From Epiperipatus broadwayi (taxonomy: Eukaryota; Onychophora; Udeonychophora; Euonychophora; Peripatidae), in contig JAQFVV010000020.1 in NCBI GenBank assembly GCA_028023455.1, positions 7,055,092 to 7,119,091 on the forward strand: DNA of 64,000 bases, read 5' to 3'. Below, piece by piece: positions 1 to 10,854 of the stretch. Each line of letters starts with the position of its first letter. The stretch's first letter is position 1. The position numbers and the translations under genes are program-made. The notes below the pieces were generated by a model. That model had not been told where the DNA came from and made no database searches. It was given only the letters and a program-made list of their open reading frames with translations.

Positions 1-466
1 TATATTATATTTTACTCTAAGCTTTCCCCATGTGCAACATAAATAGCACATTGAAGCAATGGATCTGAAGTCCAATCCATGCTTCACATCTTCCTATAAA
101 CTTGATTAATATTGTAGACCTAAATTAAGTTTATAGTCCAATATCAGCAGGGTTTTGCATTAGAGTTAAAAATAATTATGCTTATTAAATGTGTATTACA
201 TTTAAATATTTTGTTTTAAATAAATTTCATTCTATTAATAAAAATTGCTTAACCTATTAGTCAAACATATATATATACACATCTAGCGTATATATATATG
301 AGTTAATGCAAAATTCTGCTGAAATAAAATGCTTATTCTACTATAAAAAAATAATAATATATTGTTGTTAAAATTTTGTTAAAATATTTAGTATGATTTG
401 ATTTTGAGATAAGCCTGCCAACATTTTCTAAAAGAATGTATAGTTTTAATTAGTGAGCCATTCAAG
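1..466. other. AT-rich intergenic DNA
   Basis: No open frame, RNA gene or repeat family is recognised here. A short alternating TA tract lies near 269-298. Confidence 0.5.
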
Positions 467-1190
467 TGTAATTAAAGATGGCCTTCTCTTTCTTTCTTTT
501 TAATTAAGAGAATTCAAACTTTGAAGTAAGAAAGTTAGAGTAAAAAAATTAAAGTTATTTTTAGAAAGTGTTGCTTTGAAACAAAGGAGCATGGGGAGGC
601 TTATCAAGATCTCAGATCATACAAACAATAGAAGGTAGCTGACAGAGAGGGTATAAATAGAAGGGAGAACAAAAGATAGATTATTCAGATTTTTCCTTTG
701 GAAGGATTCAGATTATTCAGATTTTTCCTTTTGAAGGATTCAGTTGATTCTGATTTTCCTTGTGAAGGTGATTCTTTCAGAGTTTGCTATTGCAAGATTG
801 ATTCAGATTTTGCTATTGCAAGGCGCATTCAGATTTCTCTTAGGAGAACTCTGTCAGATTTTGTTCGTGATTTTATTCTCAAAAGTCTACAACTGTTGTC
901 TACAAATCATGAAGAAGTTTGAACCTGTGCAAGCTAAAAATCATATAAGTTTGATAGATTATACTATGCTCGGCTAGGCAAATAAATAGCTTTGCCTATC
1001 GCCGAGGTTCCGGAATACCATTCAAAATGCCTTAATATCCACTCAATAGTCATCTGAACTCTGTGCCGTGTCTGGAGAATTTTTCGTGAAACCACACTAC
1101 ATATTTTCATTGTCCAGACAAATACCTGTCGACGGTCGGATCAAGCCACGAACGCCGTAGGGAACATGACCAAGAAAAAAGGACGGTAAT
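467..1190 (+). promoter_or_regulatory. TATA-containing leader module 1 (putative LTR/retroelement promoter)
   Basis: The motif TAATTAAAGATGGCC starts near 469; it contains AAGATGGCC, which resembles a YY1 site. A TATA box (GGGTATAAATAG) lies near 649. Downstream are about 500 bp of less AT-rich sequence with short direct repeats built on TTCAGATT units (about 684-840), and a GTAATC donor-like site near 1185. The same order (TAATTAAAGATGGCC, TATA, leader, GTAA site) recurs at 19.85 kb and in weaker form at 53.5 kb. The two overlapping ORFs at 698-977 lie in the short repeats and show no recognisable protein. I infer a retroelement promoter or solo-LTR remnant; a second LTR or coding region was not found. 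Confidence 0.35.
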
Positions 1191-2505
1191 CGTATCTCCT
1201 CTATTGAACTGTTTCTTATGCTACCTTTTGTTCATATTTTTTTAATTGCTTCATTGAATTATATGTATTTGTTGATGTAACCATTTTTATTAGACTAGCC
1301 TTAATTATATATATATTCTGTGATCATCTATCTATATTTAACCTTTTTCCTTCGCTATTCTTCCTTACTAACCAGTGTAAATATTCAATATTCCATTGCG
1401 GTTAAGTTTAATAGTTAATTTTTGTTCATGTAAAATCTCTTTCCAATTTTATTTATGTTTGTTAATTAAATACGAGTCAGTTTCTTTTGTGTGCCAACTT
1501 GATCTCTTTGATAACGCCTCTTTTGTCCGCCATTAGCTTATCACGTATATCTGATTTAGCTATATACGTTTTAAATAATTTTTAAACACTGTTTTTAGCG
1601 CAAAGCAATTAGAAATGCTTTGCGAAAGATCCCTTTTTTATTGTATTTTATCGAGAAGATCGAATTGACAATTTTATTAAAATTGGGAAAAGATTTAGAC
1701 CGCAAACCTATTAATCCGTTTTTATTGTCTAATTAGTTTGTTTCATTAATTTAGAGGAATAGCGGAGGCCATTAAATCATTATTCCTATTTTAATGTCAT
1801 TAATTAAAGATCTATTATTTAACTAACAAGCTTGACTTTTTCTAAATTTGTTCTAAATGCTTTATTTTACTTTTCAATGATCCAGGCACGCATAACGCAA
1901 AACACATATTTCTTAGGACTTTTGCACATTTAACTATTTAGCTCCTTAGGATTTCCCGTCCATGTCTCTACCGCTGTTGCTAAGCTTTGTGGCCGGTTGA
2001 AAAATAATTTATGTGTGGCTCAGATAGTGTTGTTCGGTTCATAATAGCTTCGAGACTAGACGAATAGGGCAGAGGTCATAGTATTCTTGATTTAATATCT
2101 CGTGTATGGTTGGCCTTGAGGTACTTTCGCCTAGTATTCGAACTGGGTTAAATCAACATACATCATCTGACTGTCACAACATAAAGAACTTTTGTTGATA
2201 AACAATGATTAGAATAGAATGCATATTACTTACTGTACTATAAGTATATAATATAGTATATTTCAACATGCATATGCACATAAAATAGATGATTTATGTG
2301 TACAGTGTGCATGTATAAATTAAAAGTACAGACAAAATTTTAAAAAATGAAATAATAAAGTAATTATTAATTATAAATTGAGAAAGCACATTTACATATA
2401 TATTTTCAGAATTGTGTGTGTGTTTAATAAATTTATTAAAAAATAATATAATAAATTTACTTCTTTATTATTATTTGTAAACTAGACAATGGAAGTGGTG
2501 ATTAT
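1191..2505. other. Intergenic DNA, no gene recognised
   Basis: The stretch is AT-rich. About 1880-2160 is less AT-rich and could be an old repeat, but no box A/box B pair or open frame is convincing. Nothing else is seen. Confidence 0.4.
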
Positions 2506-2507
2506 TA

Positions 2508-2665
2508 ATCTTCTGAAGCTGTCCTCTGCAGTGAATTGTTTGGCATTGGATCTTCCAAACTGTTGACTAAATTTTTGGTAAAGACTTAATGCTTTCTGAC
2601 ACCCTACATGACCATCAGCTGGAACATTCTTATGATTCATTAGTTAGCATAGATTTAAAGTTTTT
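2508..2665 (-). pseudogene. Possible Tigger/pogo-like transposase fragment
   Basis: Read on the minus strand, about 50 codons are open and include the segments KALSLYQKFSQQFG and KQFTAEDSFRR. The pattern of a K-A-L-S-L-Y helix followed by a K-x-F-T-A helix resembles the CENP-B-type helix-turn-helix of pogo/Tigger transposases, where a segment of the type 'aks-L-y ... F-x-A-s-x-G-W-l' is usual. The tryptophan of that motif is absent and there is no DDE domain around it. No terminal inverted repeats were found. This is a weak, partial resemblance and could be chance. Confidence 0.25.
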
Positions 2666-2669
2666 TCAC

Positions 2670-4340
2670 TTTTGACCAAAAAATTATTTCTTACTTTGTT
2701 TACAATTTTAACCTATTTCAAAAGCACAAGCAACAATAGTGTGAATCTGCTTCTCTTTCTTTATTATTCCTCTAATAAAAGATTCTCTTTTTTTGATACA
2801 TAGGGCCCATTTCTGAATAGGACTTTTTTATTATTTTATTAAATCAATAACATTCATTTTTTTTCTTTAATAATCACATTTTACTTTTTTTTTAAATTAT
2901 CACTTATTTTCCAAAAAAATATAATATTTTATTAAAGATATACAATACAGAATAAAACTTATTGAAAAAAATTGCTAGGCAAAAAATTGGTATATGTGCT
3001 TTTGATAATGATTCAGAACAGTGGAGAAGAAAACATGATCTCATAAATTCACATTTGAGAATGTGATATTTAGTGAAGAAAAAATGGCTGCCAATATAAT
3101 AAGATTTGTAAAATTTAATGTTTGAAAATTTTATTGGTTTTATTATTTATTTGTTTACATTTTTTTATATATTTATATTTGTTTTTGCATAGCATATAAT
3201 TGAAGAATGGTAGTTTAGATATTGCATAGTTCATGGCTCCACTGTACCAGTTATGAATAAGGTATAAAACTCTGAACGATTGTTTGGTGATTGTTGAAAA
3301 GTTTGAAAGTATAGTATATCCTACTCGGTCAAATGTTTTTTGCATTTATTTATATATTATTAAAAAATAGTTGTTCACTATTTATTATATATATATAAAT
3401 AAATAATACATAAATAGAGGTTAATATCCATAAATCAAAATTCTTTATATTGAAAATAAGATTTGAAATGAATATTCTTAGATTATTTCATAAATTGCAA
3501 ATGTGTTCTAATCTACAAGACGAATTATACTTGCTGAATTGATTACAGTTGAAATTTTAAAAATACAGCTGTAGTAAGTATGAAAACTTAGGGATTTTAA
3601 AAATATATATTAGATTAATCTGTATGACTAATTAAATGGGGCTAAAATTGAAATATATTTAAAAATCTTAGGGTCAGAATCAAAAGAATTTTACTGTGAG
3701 GCAAGAAAACAGAAACTAACTATCTCATTTTCTTATGAAAATGATATTAAAAGAAAAAATTCTTTTAGTAAAAGTTATCATTAGAAAAAAATAAAACTTT
3801 TCAATAAACCTTATATATAAGGCAATAGATGGAAAATGATAAACTATATTATAGTTATATAATTTTGCAGACCTTTAGTTATGTAAGGGATTATAACAAT
3901 TTTTATCTCTTTTTAATCAGAACCTACAGCACTATTTGGCATATGTTACATGGATGAACAAACACTCTCATTACCTGGTGATTGGTAAGCCTCATGGTAG
4001 TACTTTCTCCCAGAGCTGGCCCAAGATGGTGTGAACAGTGCAACCATCCTATATTCCACATTTATCAAGCCCCCACACCTGCATTGCCTACAATTTCTGA
4101 GAAAATCAAAAAAATAAAAATGTTTTATTACTTGCTAAAGGTAATTACATTTCCTTTTTTTTTCCTGCCAAAATTCTGTATTTGAATATCCTATCACTTC
4201 TAAGTAATATATTTGTAGCAGCACAGGTGTGTGGTTACAATGATTTTCAGCTATGTACAATGTGTATGCTTAATTATTTCACAATGTTCCAGCCATGATA
4301 ATGTGAAATCAATATAGGTCAAGAATGATTCTCTTCATTA
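2670..4340. other. Intergenic DNA, no gene recognised
   Basis: The stretch is AT-rich with homopolymer T and A runs. Short ORFs at 3115-3345 (minus) and 3982-4185 (plus) show no recognisable motif and sit in AT-biased sequence, so I do not call them. Confidence 0.4.
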
Positions 4341-4355
4341 ATAATTTTATCTATT

Positions 4356-4460
4356 TTTTTTTCTCATGTATCATAGCATCGGTCGGGAAGCGAACCCGCT
4401 AACCCCGGACAATTGCTTGAAAGACAGCTGTGCTGACCTTTCGACCACCAATGCTTGACA
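4356..4460 (-). mobile_element. tRNA-only SINE, copy 1
   Basis: On the minus strand the copy runs from TCAAGCATTGG through a tRNA-like region with a box B (GGGTTCGCTTCCC) to GCTATGATACATG and an A-run. It is flanked by near-identical 15-bp direct repeats (4341-4355 and 4461-4475, one mismatch), a target-site duplication typical of LINE-mediated retroposition. The tRNA-like part has extra bases between the anticodon arm and the T arm, a trait shared with copies 3, 4, 6 and 7. Pol III transcription is expected for the family. Confidence 0.85.
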
Positions 4461-4475
4461 ATAATTTTGTCTATT

Positions 4476-6128
4476 AAAACAGAATTCACAATAAAGAATA
4501 AATTATGATGTTAAATGAATCGCAATAAAGCATTTAAGAAAAATAAAATATAATTTTTTTATGTTATATGCATTTTTTTTTTAAAACATTCATTCAATAA
4601 AATTGCACAAAGCTATATTTATAATTTATAAATAATCATAAATAAGAAATTATTTATGCATTAATCAACCATGAGAGTCTGGTTTAGCATGAAATGCATA
4701 TTGAATATCATGTCTTTTACTGCATCTCCATTCATACAATTTGCATAAAAATATATAGTAGTGGGGATGTTATTTATTACATTTGTAAAAAAAAAAAAAA
4801 AATACACATATGTGAAAAATTCTATTTTATTTTTTTTTTAATTTTTTTTTGTTTAAATGAATTCTCATTCAAAATAAATAAAAGTTTTAACAAAGAAAAT
4901 CGTTCTTGACTTGATTTATAATAATTGTAAAGCAATATATCTATATCTGCAAATAAAATATTTTTATATCTAAGTATTTTTATCAAAAGTAAAAGACCCC
5001 CTCCCACGTGCATGAAAACGTTGTTCCGGTCAAGCTCTATTTTTTCCTTTCCTGTTTCTCTATAAAATATTGTGGAGCGATCTTTGCTGTTCTCTACTCG
5101 TATTTTTACCTTTTTTATACTAATATTAAAAATTCCGAACTCTATTTTTCCTGGATATTTATTTATACTTAATATATGTATTAATTATCTAGACGTATTA
5201 ATTAGTTTTGTGTCATATAAGTTGAGAATTATGTAAATATTTCTGTTAAATAATAACAATTTTAGGAAGGAAAAAGCCAATTAAAATTGTAATGTCGTTC
5301 CATTATTTTATAAGGTTGGTGTTTATTTAAGTTTACAACAACTCTAAATATAAGATTCTGAAACAGATTGCGCTAAGGAAATGACAATCATTATAAAATT
5401 GCTATTTGTTCGCGTGATATTCTTTTACCTTGACACCTAAATGTGCTTTTTAATAAAAGTCAAACAAAATGATAATTAATAATTAGAAACTAAATCTCGT
5501 TATTAGCTTTATAAATCAATTTTATTCTCATTATCATTTATATCAATTTAATTTAATGCATTACATTTAAATTTTTTAATAAAGTACTTATTAAGTGTTT
5601 ATGCTTCTAAAATGTAAGTTATATATATTTTTCCAACTCAAAAGTTTTTAATGTATTTAAAATTGATTATTGATTATATTTACTGCAAAGTTGTTTAACT
5701 TATGCTGATAAAGTAATTTCTTACACTGAATTGTAAATATTTAATCTCTACACAGATGCTCAATTTTAATTAGTATAGAAATAATATTCATTATTAAAGA
5801 TGTTAAATTGATAAATGGAAAAGTTTTTTATTTATATAAAAAGATAATTGATTTGTAAAAACTACAATATTTAAGCAAATTCGTTTGTTTGCATATTAAC
5901 ATGAATGAAGATTAGTAATATGTGTGTAACAGGGACTCATAAATAGTAATAGCATATACTTTTGCTAAATCTATGATTTAACTCCAGCTTGAATGAATAT
6001 TTTTTAGATTCCAATCAGGTTTAGAATTTTTTCTAGGTAGGTGGCCCATAATCAAAACAGTTAATCTAAAAATATTGCTCAGTAAATATTTCTAGTTTTT
6101 ATATATATGAATAAAAAATTGCTCAACT
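4476..6128. other. Intergenic DNA, no gene recognised
   Basis: The stretch is AT-rich. The short ORFs at 4694-5013 on both strands overlap poly-A/poly-T runs and carry no recognisable domain. A slightly GC-richer patch near 4995-5100 was not identifiable. Confidence 0.4.
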
Positions 6129-6142
6129 TTCCCCATTTTTAA

Positions 6143-6240
6143 GACAAGCGTTGGTGGCCTAGTGGTTAGTATAGCTGCCTTCCAAGCAGCTGGCCCGGGC
6201 TCATTCCCAGTCAACGCATTTGACATGAAAAAAAAAAAAT
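6143..6240 (+). mobile_element. tRNA-only SINE, copy 2 (tRNA-Gly(TCC)-like)
   Basis: The copy has a near-complete tRNA cloverleaf sequence: GCGTTGGTGGCCTAGTGG (acceptor plus box A), CTTCCAAGC (anticodon loop with TCC), then a box B in which the usual GGTTCGATTCC is altered to GGCTCATTCC, and closing CAACGC. It strongly resembles metazoan tRNA-Gly(TCC). However, it is followed by TTTGACATG and an A-tail, and flanked by 13-bp direct repeats (6130-6142 and 6241-6253, one mismatch). It is therefore a retroposed SINE copy rather than a functional tRNA gene. It is the least diverged copy relative to a tRNA and points to the probable ancestor of the family. Confidence 0.85.
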
Positions 6241-6270
6241 TCTCCATTTTTAATTACATCCTTTACTTTT

Positions 6271-6380
6271 TTTTCCTATATGTCACGGCATTGGCCGGGA
6301 TGCGAACCCACAACTGCCTGCAACCAACTACTTGCTTGCAAGGCGGTTGTGATGACCTCTCGGCTAACAACGCTTGACAG
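6271..6380 (-). mobile_element. tRNA-only SINE, copy 3
   Basis: This minus-strand copy is inserted immediately beside copy 2. It has TCAAGCGTTG at its 5' end, box B GGGTTCGCATCCC, then GACATATAGG and an A-run. A perfect 13-bp target duplication (ATCCTTTACTTTT) lies at 6258-6270 and 6381-6393. The anticodon region is CTTGCAAGC and the segment before the T arm is lengthened, as in copies 4 and 7. Confidence 0.9.
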
Positions 6381-6393
6381 ATCCTTTACTTTT

Positions 6394-6767
6394 ATTGTTC
6401 ACTATTGGAGATATTTTGTCTTTCAATGACCAATTTGAAATATTTTATCCTTTTTATATATTTGTAAAGATAAATAATGCATATACAAAACCTAGTAACA
6501 ACCATATACTAATATAAATACAGTAACTTAAGGGCCAAAATTCCAAAGATTTAAGATTTTGGCATAAGGCTAAATCATTTCTACCTTGTATAACAGCTTT
6601 ACTTCTGAAAAATAATTCAAATTTGCATATTCTACTTTGGTGACCAAATATCAGATTTACAATAAACATTGCCTTACTTGAATGCAGTATGAGAGAGTTT
6701 TGCATTTAAAGCATATCAATATACATATATAATTTTAAAATCTGCGGTATAATTGTTTATATAAGAA
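6394..6767. other. Intergenic DNA, no gene recognised
   Basis: No repeat family was recognised. The minus-strand ORF at 6454-6705 has no identifiable domain and is not called. Confidence 0.4.
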
Positions 6768-7119
6768 AATAATGCTCTGGAAGTTGCTCTCATATTATAT
6801 TGATTGCAGATTTTCCTTAATTTGTCTGCTATTTTTGATAAGTATGGGTTGCACTACAATATCAATAATTGTTTTTCTTTTGATGGCTTTTTTTGTTGTC
6901 TATTTAAGGTTTTTTTACTAACAGCTGATGGAAAACCATTTTTCATAATCAATCTTTTCTTTTTTTCAAATCACTGATTTCTGAACAAATAGTTTTTGCT
7001 CTGTTTTATAGTGATATTGTGGTACTTATTACTTAGCCGGGCTTAGCCACTTGATGGCATTGTTGCCAGGCAAAAACAATACAATGCAACATTACCGGGC
7101 CACAATTTTTAACAACTTT

Positions 7120-8100
7120 CATTTTCTTTTTTAATAAAATAGGGCGACTTTTTTTTTTTGCTATACGGCAATTTTTATTTTTTTTTTGCTTTATTTGTAT
7201 ACCACTGATATAGTAAACTTTTACTTTTAAAACTGATTTTTATTACCTTTTTCTCACCCCCCCCTTCCTCAATTAAAATAAGATCAAATGTTTTGACTTT
7301 CAACTTTCGTTTTCTTTTCTTTTGTTGTTTTTAAAAAAATACGGCAACTTTTTTTTTGGCTTTATTTGTATACCACTGATATAGTAAAACTTTTAGTTTT
7401 AAAATCGATTTTTATTACCTTTTTTAAAAAATAAAAACAAACCAAAAATAACTTTTTTGGTCTCTAACTTTTGTCTCAGTGAAGATAAAGTATTTCTCAC
7501 TCCCACCCCCAAATTAAAATAGATCAAAAGTTTTGACTTTTTTTTTTTTTTTTAAAAAAATATTGTGACTTTTTTTTTGGCTTTATTTGTATACCACTGA
7601 AATAGTAAAACTTTTAGTTTGAAAACCAATTTTTATTACCTTTTTTAAAAATTAAAAACAAACCAAAAATAACTTTTGTCCCAGTGACGACAAAGTCTTT
7701 CTCAACCCCCCCCCCAATTCAAATAAGATCAAAACTTTGGACATTTTTCAACTTTCATTTTCTTTTTTTTTTTTTAAAAAATATAGCACCTCCCCCCCCC
7801 CCTTTTTTTTTTGGCTATACAGTGAGAATTTTTTTTTTTTTGGCTTGATTTGTATTACGCGATGTCTATTTTGCCATTTTTAACAAACAACTTTTACTAT
7901 TAATTCCATTTTTGGATCCTTTCAACCCACCACCACCCCCAAAAAAATTACAATAAGATCAAAACTTCATTTGAAAATATGGCAAGTTTTTTTTGTTTGG
8001 CTATATGGTGATTTCCATTATGCAATTTCTATTTTGCCCTTTTTAAAATTAGAACTTTCGACTATTAATTACTTTTTTTGATCCTTTTCTTTTTTTCTAC
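7120..8100. repeat. Degenerate tandem repeats rich in T and C runs
   Basis: The phrase CTTTATTTGTATACCACTGA recurs near 7189, 7351 and 7578, with a degenerate fourth copy near 7843. Each is followed by AGTTTTxAAAxC..TTTTTATTACC and a C-run plus AAATxAxAT.GATCAAAA block. Unit lengths vary between about 160 and 260 bp because of homopolymer slippage. Confidence 0.7.
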
Positions 8101-8125
8101 TATATCTTTAATATTTTATTTTTAG

Positions 8126-8364
8126 GAATCGAATACAGGAGTCTAACTGACATCAGTAACTGGCACAATTTGAAAATCTGCTTGCCATACTGCGGCCATT
8201 TGATTTGGTCTCGTATATTTTCTCACGAAAGCACGAGTTTTCATGTAAACTTGGCCGAATTGGGTTTGGACCTACCCTCTGTCAATGTTTTGCACATTCC
8301 AAGTTGTGTAGGAAAGGGTGGGGATTGTGTGACAATTCTTAGTGAGTCAGACTGCATGATTTAA
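8126..8364 (+). CDS. Exon-like ORF inside the DNA transposon (possible captured host exon)
   Basis: A strong 3' splice site (poly-T tract then TTTTTAG, ending at 8125) is followed by 78 open codons in one frame (from 8128) ending at a TAA at 8362-8364. The peptide begins IEYRSLTDISNWHNLK and includes CLPYCGHLIWS and GLDLPSVNVLH. Base composition is clearly less AT-rich than its surroundings. It lies between the TIRs of the 7021-8504 element. I do not recognise the protein family. It may be a terminal exon captured from a host gene (Pack-type transduplication) or a relic of the element's own gene. Without an upstream exon it is unlikely to be expressed as a functional protein. Confidence 0.4.
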
Positions 8365-8909
8365 GTAGAAATGAAATTACTCTGCTATGAAGATATCAAA
8401 AAGTTTTCTTAGCCATAACTCTAGGCTATGTAAACGGCATTTGTAGGTGCTTTTGCCTGTCAACAATGCCATTGGCAGACAAGCCTGGCTAAGTAATAAG
8501 TACCAATATTATAACTCCAAATTTTGTGTTTCTGGTATAATTGAATGTATAAGCTAAGTATTTTCTTGGATGTGTGGATTTTCGCTAAACTGTAATTTTA
8601 ATTTTGCCATGAGGGAGTGTTGTTGCAAGCACATCTACAAATGCCAAATTTTGTTCATGTTCTGTTTCTATTGTGAATTTAATTGAAAGGGGATATGTTT
8701 TTGGTGTGTTTCCAGAGTTTGTAGCAGTGCTTCACATGTGGCTTTACAGTAAATATATCATCTACATAATGAAGCTAAACTTCTGGTGGATATGGATTAG
8801 GTTTTATGACTGTAGTTACAAATTTTTTCATGTAAATATTGCTAATCATGGGTGGCAATGGTGAACCCATAGCCATTTCTTGATTTTATTGGAAGAATAA
8901 CTTCACAGA

Positions 8910-9880
8910 ATTCTTCCAACAAAATCAAGGACTGGCTATGAGCTCACCATTATCACCTTTGATTAGCAATATTTACATGAAAAAATTTGAAACCACTCCA
9001 TATCCACATAAAGTTTGGCTTCACTATGTAGATGATACATTTGTTGTAAGGCCACATGGTGAAGTACTACTACAAACTTTCTGGAAACACATCAACAACA
9101 CTTACAATTAAATTCACAATAGAATCCAAAACAAGAACAAAGCTTTGCATTCTTATATGTTCTTGTAACAAGACTCCCTCATTGCAAAATCAAAACTACA
9201 GTTTGTGAAAACCCACACATAGTGTAAAATACTTAGCTTATACATCCAATAACACCAGAGACACAAAACACTGAGTTATACTATCACTATGGAACAGAGA
9301 AAAAGTTGTTTATTTAGAAACCAGCAATTTAAAAAAAAAAAAGATCTACATAGAACAAAATTTTATGAACAATGGTTATCCATCAACTGTTATTAAGAAA
9401 ACCATAAAAAGATAACAAAAAGAACCATCAAAAGAAAAATAATTATTGGTATTGTAGTGTACCCACACATTCCAAAAAATAGAAGACAAATTAAGGAAAA
9501 TTTGCAATCAGTATAATAAGAGAACAACTTCCAGAGCCATACCACACTATGTGGAATTCTAACATCTACAAAACCTAAACTTGAAATGCTGAAAATAAAA
9601 AACTGCATCTACGAAATATCATGTGATTGTAAAAGAACTCCAACTGAAAAGACCAGTTGTCCCATTGAAAAGCACTTGCAAGAACACAAACTGATGATTA
9701 GAAGACAGAAAACAGATGTGTCTGAGGTAGCAGACCATGTACCTATCAATGAACATATGTTTAATTGGGAAAATACAAAAATATGGGATAGAGAAAAAAA
9801 GTACAAAGAAGAAAATTTAAAGAAACTGCTCACATAACAATGGCAAACAATCCCATAAGTCAACTTACTGTTACTATACA
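8910..9880 (+). pseudogene. Penelope-like element: reverse transcriptase and GIY-YIG region (degenerate)
   Basis: In successive frames the sequence encodes GLAMSSPLSPLISNIYM, the RT palm motif preceding the active site, then HYVDDTFVV with the catalytic YVDD at 9025-9036, then a connector. From 9586 to 9837 an open frame encodes NCIYEISCDCKRTP ... LQEHKLMI ... ADHVPINEHMFNWENTKIWDRE. That pattern (IYxIxCxC, LxEHK, AxHxxxxxHxFxW, KIxDRE) matches the GIY-YIG endonuclease domain fused to RT in PLEs. Frameshifts and stops separate the parts. PLEs use this endonuclease for target-primed retrotransposition. The arm from 8910 to about 9540 is the inverted duplicate of 6768-8898; sequence from 9540 to 9880 is present only on this side. 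Confidence 0.85.
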
Positions 9881-9984
9881 TAATGTATAGAAACCACTAA
9901 TCATCTTTGCTTTTAGGAAAAAGTGGAGAAATCAGGGAGAACTTCATAGATAAGTATATAAAATTTCTACTGATTGTTTCCTTT

Positions 9985-10300
9985 GGCAGAATGGCACAGT
10001 TGGTTAAAGCATTATCTTAAAATTCAATACTCATGAATCTAATGGTCTAGGTTTGATTCCCATGCTAGTACTGTCATTGATCAAGCCAGCAACATCTAAA
10101 GAAGAGAGTATAATAATATCTCTTGAAACATTTTGCATATACTAATCTGTGTGCTATTATTAACAGTTGAATGTATTTGGAATATTTAAATAAAGTTAAA
10201 TTTTTCTAAAGACATTCAATACTTATATTAGATGATAAAATAATCTAATATAAAAATACAACTAAAACACCATCATCACAAACATTCAGGAAAACAGAGG
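9985..10300 (+). mobile_element. tRNA-derived SINE, family B, copy 1
   Basis: A box A-like TGGCACAGTTGG lies near 9997 and a box B-like GGTTTGATTCCC near 10052. They are followed by a body that recurs at 50.0-50.4 and 51.1 kb, with phrases such as GTACTGTCATTGATCAAGCC, AACAGTTGAATGTATTTGG and GACATTCAATACTTATATT. The tail continues with AACACCATCATCACAAAC. The tRNA-like head is degenerate, so this is an old copy. The family differs from the tRNA-only SINE family. Confidence 0.7.
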
Positions 10301-10337
10301 AACTAAATATGTTTAGTATATTTAGATTATATCTTCT

Positions 10338-10412
10338 AAACCTGCTTAATAGTTAACAGTTATGAGCAAGCATAAGAAATGGTGATCATGTGATGTTTAG
10401 TGGTTTAATTGT
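10338..10412 (+). repeat. Orphan 3' tail of the hammerhead element
   Basis: The segment AACAGTTATGAGCAAGCA, followed by TAAGAAATGGTGATCATG and TGATGTTT, is the tail found downstream of the hammerhead elements at 13.35 (inverted), 43.0, 45.3 and 49.3 kb. The rest of the element is missing here. Confidence 0.6.
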
Positions 10413-10419
10413 TATATAC

Positions 10420-10850
10420 ATCTAACTTTATGTTTGTGTGAGAGGAGAGGAATTACATGAACTGTATTATTATGTCAAATATATCTTTATCACAGATATA
10501 AGAAAAAATAAAGGGTTTGAGATTTGAATAGTTTGTAAAAGGGTTGGGGATGGGGTTAAGAAAATGTAGAATTTAAAAATGATTGTTGAGTAGATGGCAA
10601 GTTTGGAAATAATTATGATCGAGAAATTGATGAGATGTGTTTAGCAAATTGAGGGAATTTCGGAAATAAATAAATTCCTGGACATGGTTATAAAATATTA
10701 AATGAAGAAATATGAATGTAGAAAAAAAGACAGATAATTATATGATATAAATTTATTGGTAATAAAAAATTAAAAGTGATGGTGAAGATGTATTTATTAC
10801 AGAAAAGATAAAAAATTGTAAAAGTGTATTTTGCTGTAAATGATATGGGA
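10420..10850. other. AT-rich spacer, no gene recognised
   Basis: Purine-rich AT sequence with no open frame of note and no recognised repeat. Confidence 0.4.
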
Positions 10851-10854
10851 ATTT

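Larger units (their letters stand above)
7021..8504. mobile_element. Non-autonomous TIR DNA transposon inserted in the PLE arm
   Basis: The terminal inverted repeats start GGTACTTATTACTTAGCC at both ends (identical over 18 bp) and stay similar for about 55 bp. The 8 bp on each side (GATATTGT and AATATTAT) are a slightly diverged target duplication. The opposite arm of the palindrome, near 9270-9280, gives the uninterrupted site (GATAGTAT on the equivalent strand), confirming insertion and its boundaries. The interior (7120-8100) is degenerate tandem repeats rich in poly-T and poly-C, plus an exon-like ORF. No transposase is present. An 8-bp duplication fits hAT- or P-like families, but the ends are not typical hAT CAG ends, so the superfamily is left open. 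Confidence 0.8.
6768..8898 (-). mobile_element. Penelope-like retroelement, minus-strand palindrome arm (interrupted)
   Basis: Read on the minus strand this segment matches the plus-strand PLE at 8910-9540 almost base for base. It covers the part encoding the RT core (around the YVDD region) and the following connector. The match runs from about 8898 down to 8513, is interrupted by the DNA element 7021-8504, and resumes from 7012 to about 6768. The reading frame contains stops and frameshifts, so it is a dead copy. The two arms are separated by only about 11 bp, which makes a perfect hairpin centre. Confidence 0.8.

Noticed and set aside
6145-6217. Possible functional tRNA-Gly(TCC) gene
   Set aside because: It has an altered T arm, a TTTGACATG-A(n) tail and flanking target duplications, so it is a retroposed SINE copy.
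9609-9881. 90-codon ORF on the minus strand
   Set aside because: It is the shadow of the PLE GIY-YIG frame on the plus strand, which carries the recognisable motifs.
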